Source: Ceratopteris richardii (lineage: Eukaryota; Streptophyta; Polypodiopsida; Polypodiales; Pteridaceae). From it: 64,000 nt of DNA. The notes under the pieces were generated by a model. The model made no database searches. It was not told the origin of the DNA and saw nothing but the letters and a program-made list of their open reading frames with translations. Positions within the stretch are counted from its first letter, which is position 1, and the number at the start of each line of letters is the position of its first letter. The DNA lies in assembly GCA_020310875.1 (NCBI GenBank), contig CM035407.1, positions 88,545,132 through 88,609,131 of the forward strand, written 5' to 3'. A program made the translations under genes and the position numbers. Shown here in pieces: positions 32,557 to 42,966 of the stretch.

Positions 32557-33137
32557 TGTCACTCTAGCACAACGGCAAGTATCAACGTGAGGAGCTTCAC
32601 CTCATAATTTTCAATCCGCGAAGACATGAGGACCGGTATGAAGACCAAGAGCAAGTGAAGTGCACAAATGCGTGAGTGAAAGCATACAAGCATGCACACA
32701 CATTCACACACACGTGCACAAGGTAAGAGCAAAGAGTGGAACAATGGAAGATCTTTGATTCCAAAAGAACTTTATCATAGAAGCTCAAATCTACAACAAG
32801 CTAACCTCAAAAATGAGCTCTCTAGCCCTTTTTATAGTTTTTTGAGTGGTTTTGGCCCTGTCCAGACCTAGTGTCCGGCCTAGTTAAAAAATAGGTTCTA
32901 AGGCTTATTTGGGGACTCAAACGGAATCCAAAAATGATGAAAATTGATAGGAAGATACTTCTAATACTTCTCAGCTCAAGGACTCCTCGGCTTGAACAAA
33001 ATGGAGTTGTAAAAATGGAAAATGGTATTTACAATGGTTTTTAGTGACAAAAATCACTATATTTATAGGGATTTCTTCTAAAAATATAGTGATTTTTGAT
33101 GTGCTTCCATGCTTGTGTGTGACCTTGACTGTCAACA
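32557..33137 (-). repeat. Gypsy C 3' LTR
   Basis: 581 bp homologous to both gypsy B LTRs, from TGTTGACAGTCAAGG to GTGACA on the minus strand. It is shorter than the B LTRs because of deletions near the promoter-proximal end (around 33080-33110). The boundary with copia-E is within about 3 bp. Confidence 0.8.
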
Positions 33138-33157
33138 CTCCCCCCCCCCCCCCCTAG

Positions 33158-34130
33158 AGTCTGTCGTCCCAGATAGACCCTTGTTGTAGTGGTTGTTCCA
33201 TGTAGTGTGTGGAGAGATGGTGTCCATCATGTATCCACAAGAGTGGTCCATCTTCCAATTTGTAGCTTGGGTAGTTTTCCAGTTCGTCATTTTGTCATTG
33301 CGACCTTTGTATGGAATTCTTCCTTGTATTCCAGCTTGATGATGTCTTTGTGAGCTTTTAAAAATTGTGAGCTACTCAAAAGAGGTTGTCAATGTTGATT
33401 ATGAGCAACTCTCCTAGTGGATTGCTTTGAGGCTCTTGTTGTTGTCACCGTGATGTCCTCTTGTTCTTCCAAAGATGGCTTCCCTAGTTTCCATACCAAG
33501 TACTCGTGACCCATAACGACTGATGGGTAAAATTAATGCATGGGTTGGAAGAAGAAAGTGCCTTGTGCACGGTCGTGTAATGTAGCCCTATGCATGCATA
33601 CTTGGGAAATGCATTGGAAGAATTATGGTGCAAGAAGTTGGATCTTGAGCTAAGTGCTCAAGGATATGCCGACGAAGAGGTTTCCTAATCGATCATGGTT
33701 ATGTTGTTGTTGAAGCATACAATTCTTACCATGGTGAAAGTTCCGTCGATCTTCAACTCTTCGTGTTGTGCTCCTATCATGGTGATTGACCATCAGCTTG
33801 TCTTCCGTTGTTGATGGCTGTCCTTGTTGATGGTTCACCTAGGGGATTCTTTAAATGCACAATCCGGTTCTTTCTCTCGTCTTCTTCCTCTTCTTCTTCT
33901 TCTTCTTCTCTTTTTTTTTTGAACAATGGAGTAAAACAAGGAAAAAAGGTGTTCGCATCAATAAATATTTTACATATGTCAGATGTGTAGCATGTGTCTG
34001 GGATCCTCAATTGTGTCTTTGCATGGCCCTATAATGTGGCCCTATATTAATGCATACTTTGGAAATGCATGACCTGAATGGTGCAAAAGACAAGGTTATG
34101 ACAAAGGCACATGGTTGTTGCACATCGAGG
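33158..34130 (-). other. Non-coding 3' tail of gypsy C
   Basis: Homologous to 20079-21180 in gypsy B with substitutions and small indels (shared blocks include TTTGGAAATGCATGA and GGCACATGGTTGTTGCAC). A TCT microsatellite lies near 33880-33910. No ORF supported. Confidence 0.6.
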
Positions 34131-34133
34131 CTT

Positions 34134-34850
34134 TCAATGTTGTTGGTGGATGTTGATGCAGTCTTTGTTGGAGGTAGCTAGTGGATCTTGAAATGATGTA
34201 ATCTTTCTTATAGGGATCCATTTCAGGATACTATTTGGGCATATACACATAAGCTTCGTCCTCTGTATCTTTGGGTGGTTTCTGAATTTTGGTATCCAGC
34301 ATGGTTGGCTTTTTGGCTCTTTGGAAGCCAGTGGTACTTTTGGCTTCCACACCCATACCCTTTTTGGTTGTCTTTTTATTACCGGTGAGGAGATGAATTT
34401 ATCTTCTTTTGGTCTCGATCCATGGTTTTGACTCTTGCTTCTCCGTGGTGTTTTTGCTGAGATTTTTCTCATGAGGGAGATCATATGGTTTTGTGCATGT
34501 AAGAGTTCCTTGGGTACCCACATTTGTAATCGCCCTTGTTGAGCTAGAGCTAATTTGTTTGGCACCCAAATTTGTACGTTAGTATGGTCGGCCTTCATCG
34601 ATTGGTTTGGTACCCAAATTTGTCGAAGACCGTGGGATTGAGCTTGTTCTGGTTTCTTGGTGCTTCTTTTAGCATGGTTGGCTTGCCTCACGGAGAATGG
34701 TTATGGCAAAGCCGGTAGTTGTTCTCCTTTTCGTACTCAAATCTGCTTCATGCCCTGAGCTTCTTTCTTCTTGAATTCTGTCTGTCTAGTTGATATAGCA
34801 GATGTCTTTTTTGCTTTCCTCTTTGGTTGAGTTACACTTGCATTAGTATG
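34134..34850 (-). pseudogene. Gypsy C pol C-terminal WVPK-repeat region
   Basis: In the same frame as the upstream pol ORF (34851-35786), separated by a stop at its end and two further stops. It carries at least six related short motifs about 15-40 residues apart: QI-stop-VRKGE, QIWVPNQS, QIWVPNKL, QMWVPKEL, VWVWKPKV, CWIPKF and LKWIPI. The spacing segments are basic. Gypsy B keeps only the last unit (KWIPKGR). Function unknown; a nucleic-acid-binding or packaging tail is possible but unproven. Confidence 0.6.
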
Positions 34851-35786
34851 TCAAGAAGAAGAGAGGTTTGCTGGCCTTTGAGCTTGTGCTTCCATGATTG
34901 AGTCCTTTTGCTTCGTAGGGTTTTTGACACACATAACATTTTCTTTACGAAGATTAGTTTCGGAAGAACTAAGGGAATATGTGACCTCTGGATTTGTGAG
35001 CATGCAATTGTCTAATTCTAATGTGAAGCATTGTTCTTGTACCCAAACTTGAAGAAGTTGACTTCTTAGGTTTAAGTTGACTGCATGGTCGTAAATCCAA
35101 TCTTGACCCAAGACAAGTGGCTCTGTAAGGTCCTCATCGTGACACACTAGCATTTTGACTTTTATTGGAACATCGTGAAGGTAGATGGGAAGTTCCACCT
35201 CGCCCAAACAAGGAGTTTCCACACCTCCCAAACCTATGAGATAGGCCTCTATGGGCTTGATGTTCAATTGCAGGTCTTGGCAGTATGGAAGTCTAACTGC
35301 ACTAGTTGTTGCACCCGAGTCAATCAATGCTTTCACAATCCTTGCATTCTTCCCTTTTCCTACCACTATGGTCACAAAAGGACATCGATCGATTATTTGA
35401 GAAGCAATTGCACTTGATGTTTGACACATGGCCATGTGGTATCTTGGTGCCTCACGATTGATATCTAGACCTAGGCGTCTTAACTTATTTCTCCTAATGC
35501 GTTCTCTACCCTCTGCCTGCGCTTCTTCTCTAACCCTTAACTCTTCTTCTTTGCGCTTCTTAGCAGTGTGGAGTCTCTTTAGCATATCCTCTATAAGAGG
35601 TTCTTGATATAGCTTGACTCGACAACCACTAATATAGCTCGGCAAGACATCGCCTTCTAGTGTGGTCAATTGAATAGCACCGCTAGTGGAAATTCTATTA
35701 ATGATCATTGGTCCATATCCTCTTTTTTCCAATTTACGGGCATGTTGCTTTAGTGTATAAACCAACACTAGGTCTCCCTCTTTCAA
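34851..35786 (-). CDS. Gypsy C integrase C-terminus fused to a second aspartic protease
   Basis: A 311-residue open stretch. Residues 1-65 are the integrase C-terminal domain (MKEGDLVLVYTLKQHARKL, GYGPMIINR, CRVKLYQEP). Residues 66-105 are a charged, probably helical linker (KKRKEEELRVREEAQAEGRE). About 135-245 are a retropepsin-like domain: VKALIDSGATTSAV with catalytic D156-S157-G158-A159, then IGLGGVETP and EPLVLGQDW (the hydrophobic-Leu-Gly motif at 225-227). Gypsy proteases normally precede RT, and this family also has one there (24430-25278), so this is an additional domain. It is open without stops in this copy although the rest of gypsy C is damaged. Confidence 0.8.
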   Translation of the reverse strand: MKEGDLVLVYTLKQHARKLEKRGYGPMIINRISTSGAIQLTTLEGDVLPSYISGCRVKLYQEPLIEDMLKRLHTAKKRKEEELRVREEAQAEGRERIRRNKLRRLGLDINREAPRYHMAMCQTSSAIASQIIDRCPFVTIVVGKGKNARIVKALIDSGATTSAVRLPYCQDLQLNIKPIEAYLIGLGGVETPCLGEVELPIYLHDVPIKVKMLVCHDEDLTEPLVLGQDWIYDHAVNLNLRSQLLQVWVQEQCFTLELDNCMLTNPEVTYSLSSSETNLRKENVMCVKNPTKQKDSIMEAQAQRPANLSSS

Positions 35787-35789
35787 GCC

Positions 35790-37314
35790 TTTATCTTTTA
35801 TGTGTGCATCGAAGTATGCCTTTTGCCGTTTCTATGCAGCATAGATGCTTGCCGCTGCTCGTAGCCTTATCTCACCTAAGCGTTCTAGATCAAAGATCCT
35901 AGAGGATAACTTGTGTCCATTCCACTCATGCACTTGTGCTACTTTTAAAGTTGGGATTAGGAAGTCCAATGGTAGCACAAAATTTTGTCCGAAGACCATC
36001 TAAAATGGGGTGGCATTGAGTACCGTTTTGTAGGCAACTCGATAAGCCCAAACAGCATGATGAAGTTGTTTGTCACAATCAGAGCATTTATTATTTACTA
36101 GTTTTGTCAGTACATTACATAGGATCTTGTTTGTGCTTTTGGCTTGTCCGTTAGCTTGTGGATGATAGGGGGCCGAATTCTTATGTATCACCAAGAATTC
36201 TTGGAGAAGATTTTCAATGACTTCATTCAAGAAGTGTGTGCCCCTATCACTTACTAACTCTATTGGTAATCCATATCTCGTGAACACATTCTCAAATAAG
36301 AACTTTGCAGTTGTTTGAGCATCATTCTTAGTTGTGGCTTTAACTTCTACCCACTTTGTAAGGTAGTCGGTGGCTATAATAATGTACTCAGCATGGGAGT
36401 TTCTAGCTAGGGGGTTAATAGGACCTACAATGTCTATGCCCCATTTCGAGAATGCACGTCCTCCCATAATTGGCCTCAAAGGAATCTCATCTTTCCTAAT
36501 TAGGTATTGGGCACATTGGCATGTGTCACATTTCTTCACATAGGTATGTGCATCCATGTGAAGAGTGGGCCACCAAAGTCCTGAGAATAGAATAGTCTTA
36601 ATTACTCCGTCAGGACCAAAATGTCTGCTTGCAACACTGCTATGGGCAGTTTCTAAGATTTTCAAATATTCTGATTCGTGAACACATAATCTTAAGTAAC
36701 CATCTTTGCCTCTTCAGTATAGGTTATCTCCTACCAAGGCATAATCTTGAGTCTCTTGTTCCATGCTTCGTTTTCTTGCAAGACTAGCCTCATTGGGTAG
36801 TGTTCCCGATCTGGAGTTAATGACACATGGTAAAGAGTGGCATGCTCCACCGGGGGTTTCTCTTGGCACACTGGACAATTCTTAATCCACTCATGTATTT
36901 CTTTATCCATACTAGGCCAATACACTCCTAAACGTTTTAGATTTTGCAATGTTCGTTGTTTAGATAGTGATTCCCTAGAAATTCTTTGTGGGCTTGTTGC
37001 AACCAACTACTATGCTCCTCCTCCTCGACACAACAAGCTAGCACACCTTCGGTATCTTGTTTGTACATGCTTCGTGCCAATATTTGATATTTTTGTGATT
37101 TTACAATTTCATCTTTGTTTATTTTTACATTCTTATTTGCAGGTCCAAAGGTTAGGACTGGTACCAACTTATTTGCCCATTTAGGAACAACTTCTAGATT
37201 GAATAGATAAGCATCGAGCAGTTCATCAGCCGCTCCTTGTGGTGTCTCACTTGAAGTGATGCGAGAAAGGTGATCTGCTTTGAGGTGGGTCTTACCTTTC
37301 CTATGTATGTACAT
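35790..37314 (-). pseudogene. Gypsy C integrase with duplicated zinc-binding domain
   Basis: 36000-36665 holds the second zinc domain (AHSSVASRH ... CDTC) and the core (WGIDIVGP, VSDRGTHF, NGQAKST). The catalytic Glu is Lys here, so the enzyme would be dead. The first zinc domain spans two frames (36937-37314 with AHKEFLGNH; 36731-37006 with CPVC), and its His pair is preserved at x6 spacing, unlike in gypsy B. 35790-35999 links to the C-terminal domain with stops. Confidence 0.78.
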
Positions 37315-38353
37315 CTCTCTTCGTTCTCTTCAATGGTGAATACGAATTTTTTGGTCTTTTCTTTGTTATCATATGCTTCTCCTATTGTGGCCTCTCTCTT
37401 AGGCATTCGTACCAAAATTTTTCGGTCCTCAACTTCATATTTCTTGAAATTCTCTGGTACTTCAAACAATGATTCCTCCTCTCCTTGTTTCGCTACTTGT
37501 CTTTTCTTTTTCTTTTGACTACCTTCACTCCCATCCTTTGAATTTACGGTTTTAATGCTTGTGAGAGGTTCTTCTTCTTTTTGTGTAAATATGCTTATGT
37601 CTTCTAGATAGTGCTCCTTTGAAATAAAGCAACTATCCATCACCATGGACTCTAGATCGTCATCATTCTCTTCTTCTTCTATGAATTCACTAGGATCACA
37701 TTCTTCTAGCAAGGGCTGACACATGAACACTGAAATATCATAACCCTTCTCATCAGAATGAGGTGTCCACTGTTCTTCATTGACCGCAATGTCCATGGTA
37801 GCTAAGATTTCTGCCTAGCCATGAGGCTCAAATTCCTCATCTGGAAAGATCATCGGTGTATAAGCTGGGTCTTTAATTGGTCTATCTCCTTGAGAAGTTC
37901 CTTTTTCTCTTGCCTTTAAGCATTTTTCCTCTTCCTTTGCGACTTTGCGCATCCACAAATGAGTATCTTCATGCATCCAGTATGTATTAGACGAACTTTT
38001 AGAATGCACAAAGATTGAATCTTCTTGCTCCTTCTGGATATAATTCCACTGTAGGGGTGGTACATCTCTGAAGGTATAATCCTTCAAATTGACCTTGGTT
38101 GTGACCCTTAAGCACTGCAAGTACAAGGAATTGGTTCCCCAATCCTATACAACTTGCAGTTGTCGTAGGAAGGGTCTTCTTAGGATCATTTCATAGGTAC
38201 TAGTTTTACCAAAGTCACATGTAGCAAAGGTGTGCTCAAACTCTACACCACAAGTGGTTAGAGTTATCCCTTCTAGCAATCCTAGAGTTCTTTCCACATG
38301 GCCTTCAGCCATCTGAAGCTTCATTCTAGTTGGTCTTAATGCGGGTTTACCCA
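37300..38353 (-). pseudogene. Gypsy C protease-1 half and acidic linker
   Basis: 38145-38353 is the C-terminal half of protease 1 (KPALRPTRMKLQMAEGH, CGVEFEHTF), without the DSG active site. 37815-38126 and 37194-37796 are the acidic linker of the family (HLWMRKVAKEEE, PDEEFEPHG, EENEERCTYIGK). At CTYIGK the reading jumps directly to the RNase H end (KADHLSRIT), so RT and RNase H have been removed. Confidence 0.75.
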
Positions 38354-38810
38354 TACCACCTTTTCCTCCTTATGAGATGGTGTTGCGATCTCTAATTCCT
38401 TCACTTGATCCTTGCGCACCCATTTTAAGTTGACGTTTTTTGAATGCGAGTAGTTGATGGTGGTTTTCCAAGTTGGTGATCGTTCTTTTGTGCGAGAAAC
38501 TCTAAGAGTATTAATCTCCTTGGTGTCTTTCTGTTCATCTATCGAGTATAATGAATCCACTTCTCCCTTGGATATATTAGGGTTTGTAATTTCTTCTTCT
38601 TCCAGACCTGCTTCTAAGTGATTGGTGCTGGAATCATTTTCTACGTGCTCTCCTTTGAGTTGTTCTGCACTTTCGATAACTTTCGGTCTCTGTGAGGGTT
38701 TCTCCCCTAATAGACTAAAGATTTCCTTGTGCCCTATCTTGGTTGAAATGTATCCTTGTGCTAGGTGGATGCTTACCTCATTCTCAATGATCGTCCTAGT
38801 ATCAAGTTTT
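38354..38810 (-). pseudogene. Unassigned minus-strand coding-like remnant
   Basis: An open reading on the minus strand from about 38805 to 38354 (ATG at 38560), polar and acidic (EAGLEEEEITNP, SLYSIDEQKDTKEIN). It joins gypsy C at 38353. The composition resembles the linker around protease in gypsy gag-pol, but I see no conserved motif, so its identity is open. Confidence 0.35.
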
Positions 38811-38879
38811 CTATTAAGTCTTCATCTCTGCACATGAGAACTCATTGTTCCATGGTTGAATTTCCTAGGGGGGATACTA

Positions 38880-39310
38880 TGTGTTGTATAATTACATGGG
38901 TCTAAGGGGTAGAACCCTTGGGTTTCTAGGTGTGAAACCCTTGGGATTGATGATTTATTTACCCCTTTTAGATGGGTCTTGAACATTAGGGCTATTTCTC
39001 TAAGGTTGAGTACCTTAGGCTTGGTTGGAAGCTTCTCCTCGCCACTTGGTTTGTACGTGAGAGCTTGAAGAGTCTTCTTTTAGAAGCCATGTGATTTCAT
39101 GTGATTTCCTAAGCTTGGAAACCATGTGAACACCTTAAGGACCCATGTGATGGAAGGTACAAATGTTCTCTTGAGAAGGACTTACCCCCTTGATCTTGGA
39201 GCTATATATTGGAGGGGTCAGTTGGGTGGAAAGATATCTCTCTTCCTAGTGTGTGGCCTTGCTAGTTAGTCTTCAGTTCAGTTGTGTGAAGGCTATGGAG
39301 TCCTTCCACA
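38880..39310 (+). repeat. LTR of a further plus-strand LTR element
   Basis: A TGTGTTGTATAATTAC...CTTCCACA segment of 431 bp, directly followed by a tRNA-Met-type PBS TGGCATCAGAGC (39315-39326) and preceded by a purine-rich GGGGGG tract (38868-38873). It contains TATATATT near 39206-39213 as a plausible TATA box. No second copy was found in the window, so the boundaries rest on the PBS and TG/CA ends only. Confidence 0.55.
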
Positions 39311-39326
39311 ATAGTGGCATCAGAGC

Positions 39327-42300
39327 TGGTTGATTTCCTTGCAAGTATAGTTGTGTGATGATTTTGAGAGGTCTCCGTGAGCCGTTCACGAGTATGGGTC
39401 CGTGAGCTAGATCGCGGATCTCTTCATCAGAGAGGTGCAAAAGATAGCACGCATATGACCCCCCTGTAGTGGTAGGCATTAAGCCTCAATGGGCCCTCTC
39501 AAATATTGGGACGACAAAGGAAGATGTCATCAACGTGAGACGGAAGGAGAGACGTACAGGCATGCTTCTCTCCCTGTTCTCTTTCGACAGAAGATTGACA
39601 GCGATGCGCTATATGACTAAATAGTTCTTCATGTAAAAAGTCGTACTGGGATTTATGAATGTCAGCGCACGTGCATGAGCGAACTCATTGCCATTTATAG
39701 TACCCTCATGACAGGCCGTCACTTGTGGAGAATTCGTTGGTCATATTCACTACAGAATTTGGACTACCGATGGACAATTTCTCTGTGTGTTTTCTAATAA
39801 GCTCTGTTGGATGAGGCTTCGAAGGTAGTAATGAGTGAATTTTACAGAGATAGCCAGTAAGAAGGACTACAAGGAAATGTTCCAAAGAAGACTTGGAGCT
39901 CTATTTCTCATCCATTTTCGAAGTTGTTTTCCAAAAGAAGATTTTGGAGGAAGCATGAAGCACTCGACCTCATCAAATACAGTACAGGAAAGTACTTGCT
40001 CTATTCTCTTATTTTCTTTATAGCTATTGCACATCATTTAAGTTGTATAGAAGAAAACAAGAAAGGTTCTTCTTCTTGTAGCTTGTTTTACTAAATGGAT
40101 ACCTGCATTCAATGCAGTGAATAGCATCATGATAAAACATACTGTTAAGTAGTTTAGAATGTTTAAGAAGGATATGAGTAAATTTCATGCATTCAATACC
40201 TTTGTAATGAAATGTCATAATGCAAGTATGAAGTTAAGATCGTTCATGCACAAAGAAAGATATCATACATGATCTAATTGATAGTTCATAAGATATGTGG
40301 ATAATTTTGTATGCACCAAGGATGAGATTAGGCCTTATATGAACTAATTAGAAAATCATTTAATAGATATCTGTAAGGATAAAGTCTCTTCTTAAAGGAA
40401 GGATGAAGCTACATCTCATGATGAGTATCTTTTCATTTATGCTTTTCTAATTTTTATCACCCAACATGCATGATTAGAGGGTTATGCCTTATGTGCACAA
40501 CTTAGTTATACATAAATAATAACTCTATGCAAGAATCTAGCACATATAGGAATGAGTCGATATTCTATGCATTATGAACATGAATCTCTTTTGCATGAAG
40601 AGTGGTTTTACATGGTAGTGCATATAATTGTGAGAGCATGGTTTTGTTTGAAAAGTTCTTTTGCCAAGAATAATGGAGTCATGTCCAGGGCATCCTTTAA
40701 CTATGCATAGAGATTCTACTCTTTAAAATGCATAAACGTAGATGCATATGGGCACACAAGTAAGTATACAAGTGCCCAAGAAAGACTTCAAAATGGATGA
40801 GGTGGGTTGGCTCAAGCATACTTCATCACCATGGGAACACTCAAATAAAATCAAGGGATGGATGAAGCTTAATTTCCAGCTAAGTATTTACATCTTTTCG
40901 TTCCTTATAAACCATATAACATATTGTGCATGTCATGGTAGACATGTTGCATAGATTTAGAGGGCCTAGTTACTTGGTCACCTATATAGTTACTCATGGA
41001 AATAAATTACACTATGCATCAAGTTCATATGGTTTTGAAAAAGAAAGAGATTGGATGTGCATAGATATGGTTATGATTTGGAAGAGTGCATTTAATGCAT
41101 TGTTGCAATGTGCATATACAAAGTTGCATGGAAATTTTGTACCATCCCATGGATGAAAAAAGTTTCAATTCAGAACTTTTGCATGCTTTAAGGAGGGGTT
41201 CAACTTTTGAACATTATGCATGCTACAACTTTTTAATAAAGGTGCAAACGTCTTGCAAGCACTATGTACATGGAACATGTTACATGGGTTTTTGAGTTAA
41301 GAGGGAGATTAAGTTCTTGAAGTTAAATTTAAATAGGATTCGATTTTATTGGTTTCTAGGAAGAATGGTGATGAGGCCCATTGGCCACTATAAGCCATTT
41401 TAATTCTTTATGTTTGGATTAGTAATTAAATGCCAAATAATAATCCTAACTTCTTGAAAATACCTTAAACTTAAAATCCCTCTTATGGAATTTTAAATTC
41501 CATAAAAGCCCATGGCATGCTTGATCAGCAAAGCCATAGACTTAAGGTAGTAATACAAAATTTTTCTCTCTCATAAAACCACGATACAATAGTGGTAACT
41601 TAGAGTATTATCTTCTCAAAGCTCTAAGTAAGAGAAAATATGGTATAACAACATCTTAGTTTTGGAAGATGAAAGCATTAGTTCAAGAAAGTTCTTTGTT
41701 TGAAAGAAGTCAAGAACTATTCGGAGTTTTACACTATTGTTCCAAGCAAATGCAAAACATGAAGAGAAGGTAATACCCAAGGGTTTAATAAACCCGAAAT
41801 ACCATTTTTCAATGTCCTAAGAGTAAAGGGATAGTTAAATGGTAAATAGTATTACCATCTACTTCATCATAGAGATTTGATTGGCAAGTCAATTATTCTT
41901 TCTTAGATGACTCATTATGTCATAAGAGATAATATCTAGTTGAGTATAAACTAGCTCTATTATCAGGTGACATAAAATGATCTTCTAGAGTACATCTGAA
42001 CAAAGGAATCATTGAAAAACCAATCTTTGACATTAAGTCTTGTCAAGTTGCAATTAGAACTGAGACTTGGTAAATTGAAATTCCATTGTAGCATAGGCAA
42101 TACATATGCTCTATAGTGGAAATAATACTTACAAGTCCAAGAAATAATAAATCTTACTTGATTAGAAGAAGGTTTGATCCCAAAATTTGCTAAAGTTACC
42201 TTTACCAAAGTGGAAGTGTAAGCCAGATGGTATGGGACATCTAGGCTTACACTACCACTAAAGTAAATTCGGTGGTATGGGACATTGAATTTGTGGGTAA

Positions 42301-42556
42301 TCTCAACTTCAACTTTGGAACATTTGTTCTGTAAGCTTGGAGAAGAGAAAGCAAGAAGCTCTGAATAGTTCTTTTTACCAAGGGGAACAATAAAAGATTG
42401 AAAATTAACTCTTTCAAATACTTTTGAAAGAACACAATTTTCAATTTACTCTCACGTAGTTTTCGAGGACGAAAACTTTTAAGGAGGGGAGAAAGTCCCT
42501 AAGAACTTGTATCTTATGCCTTGAAAAGACCAAATAGGGTATTGCAAGGTAAAAGA
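39327..42556 (+). other. Non-coding interior of the LTR element at 38880
   Basis: About 3.2 kb after the PBS without a supportable ORF and AT-rich from about 40000 on. The far end (42458-42495) has a hairpin-forming AGTTTTCG-AGGA-CGAAAACT followed by AAGGAGGGGAGAAAG, which resembles the pol end and PPT of plant gypsy elements. An LTR element with a large non-coding interior (LARD-like) is one reading; a fused pair of fragments is another. The copia LTR starts at 42557. Confidence 0.35.
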
Positions 42557-42787
42557 TGTTGATATATTTAGGTAGTGATGTGTGTGAACACACTAGGACT
42601 GCCGGGGCACTTTTTTCCCTCTTTAGGAGGTTTTTTTCCCTCGGTTTGTATATACGCCTATTGCCCTACTGGGCTACTTATCTTTGTACATTCTCTAATA
42701 ATACATTCAGTATTGGGTGTTTGTGCTCCAAGCTTCTTCTTCTTCCTTGTGCTGTTCGCGTGCTTCCGCAGATGTCTATCTCCAACA
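42557..42787 (+). repeat. Copia-2 5' LTR
   Basis: 231 bp from TGTTGATATATTTAGG to ATCTCCAACA, with TG/CA ends. TTTGTATATACG near 42644-42655 is the likely TATA region. The PBS TTGGTATCAGAGCAGG follows one base later at 42789-42804 and matches initiator tRNA-Met. The start is confirmed by the identical 3' LTR start at 47301. Confidence 0.9.
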
Positions 42788-42966
42788 ATTGGTATCAGAG
42801 CAGGTCGTCGCTTCATCTAGGGCGCCGTCAGCACTCCTCCATGTGCAGTCTCAGATATAAGCATCTCGAAGTCTGCTATAGGTCTAACAGAACTCATCTA
42901 GGCAGTTCTGTTCAACTTTTTGAGATACAGTCAATTTTCTACATCAAGGTATTTTAGTCACCAACC

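Larger units (their letters stand above)
32557..38353 (-). mobile_element. Gypsy C, 5'-truncated member of the gypsy B family
   Basis: Minus-strand element with a 3' LTR (32557-33137) and a polypurine tract that is now a run of 15 G on the minus strand (33140-33154). It also has a non-coding tail, an extended pol C-terminus, integrase, acidic linker and the C-terminal half of protease 1. It is inserted in the RNase H region of copia-E (after SKK). At 38353 homology ends inside the protease; gag, leader and 5' LTR are absent. RT and RNase H are also absent, deleted at about 37300. Confidence 0.82.

Noticed and set aside
42458-42495. Terminator hairpin
   Set aside because: The 8-bp stem AGTTTTCG/CGAAAACT precedes a purine tract like the pol end of plant gypsy elements; a bacterial-type terminator makes no sense in this context.
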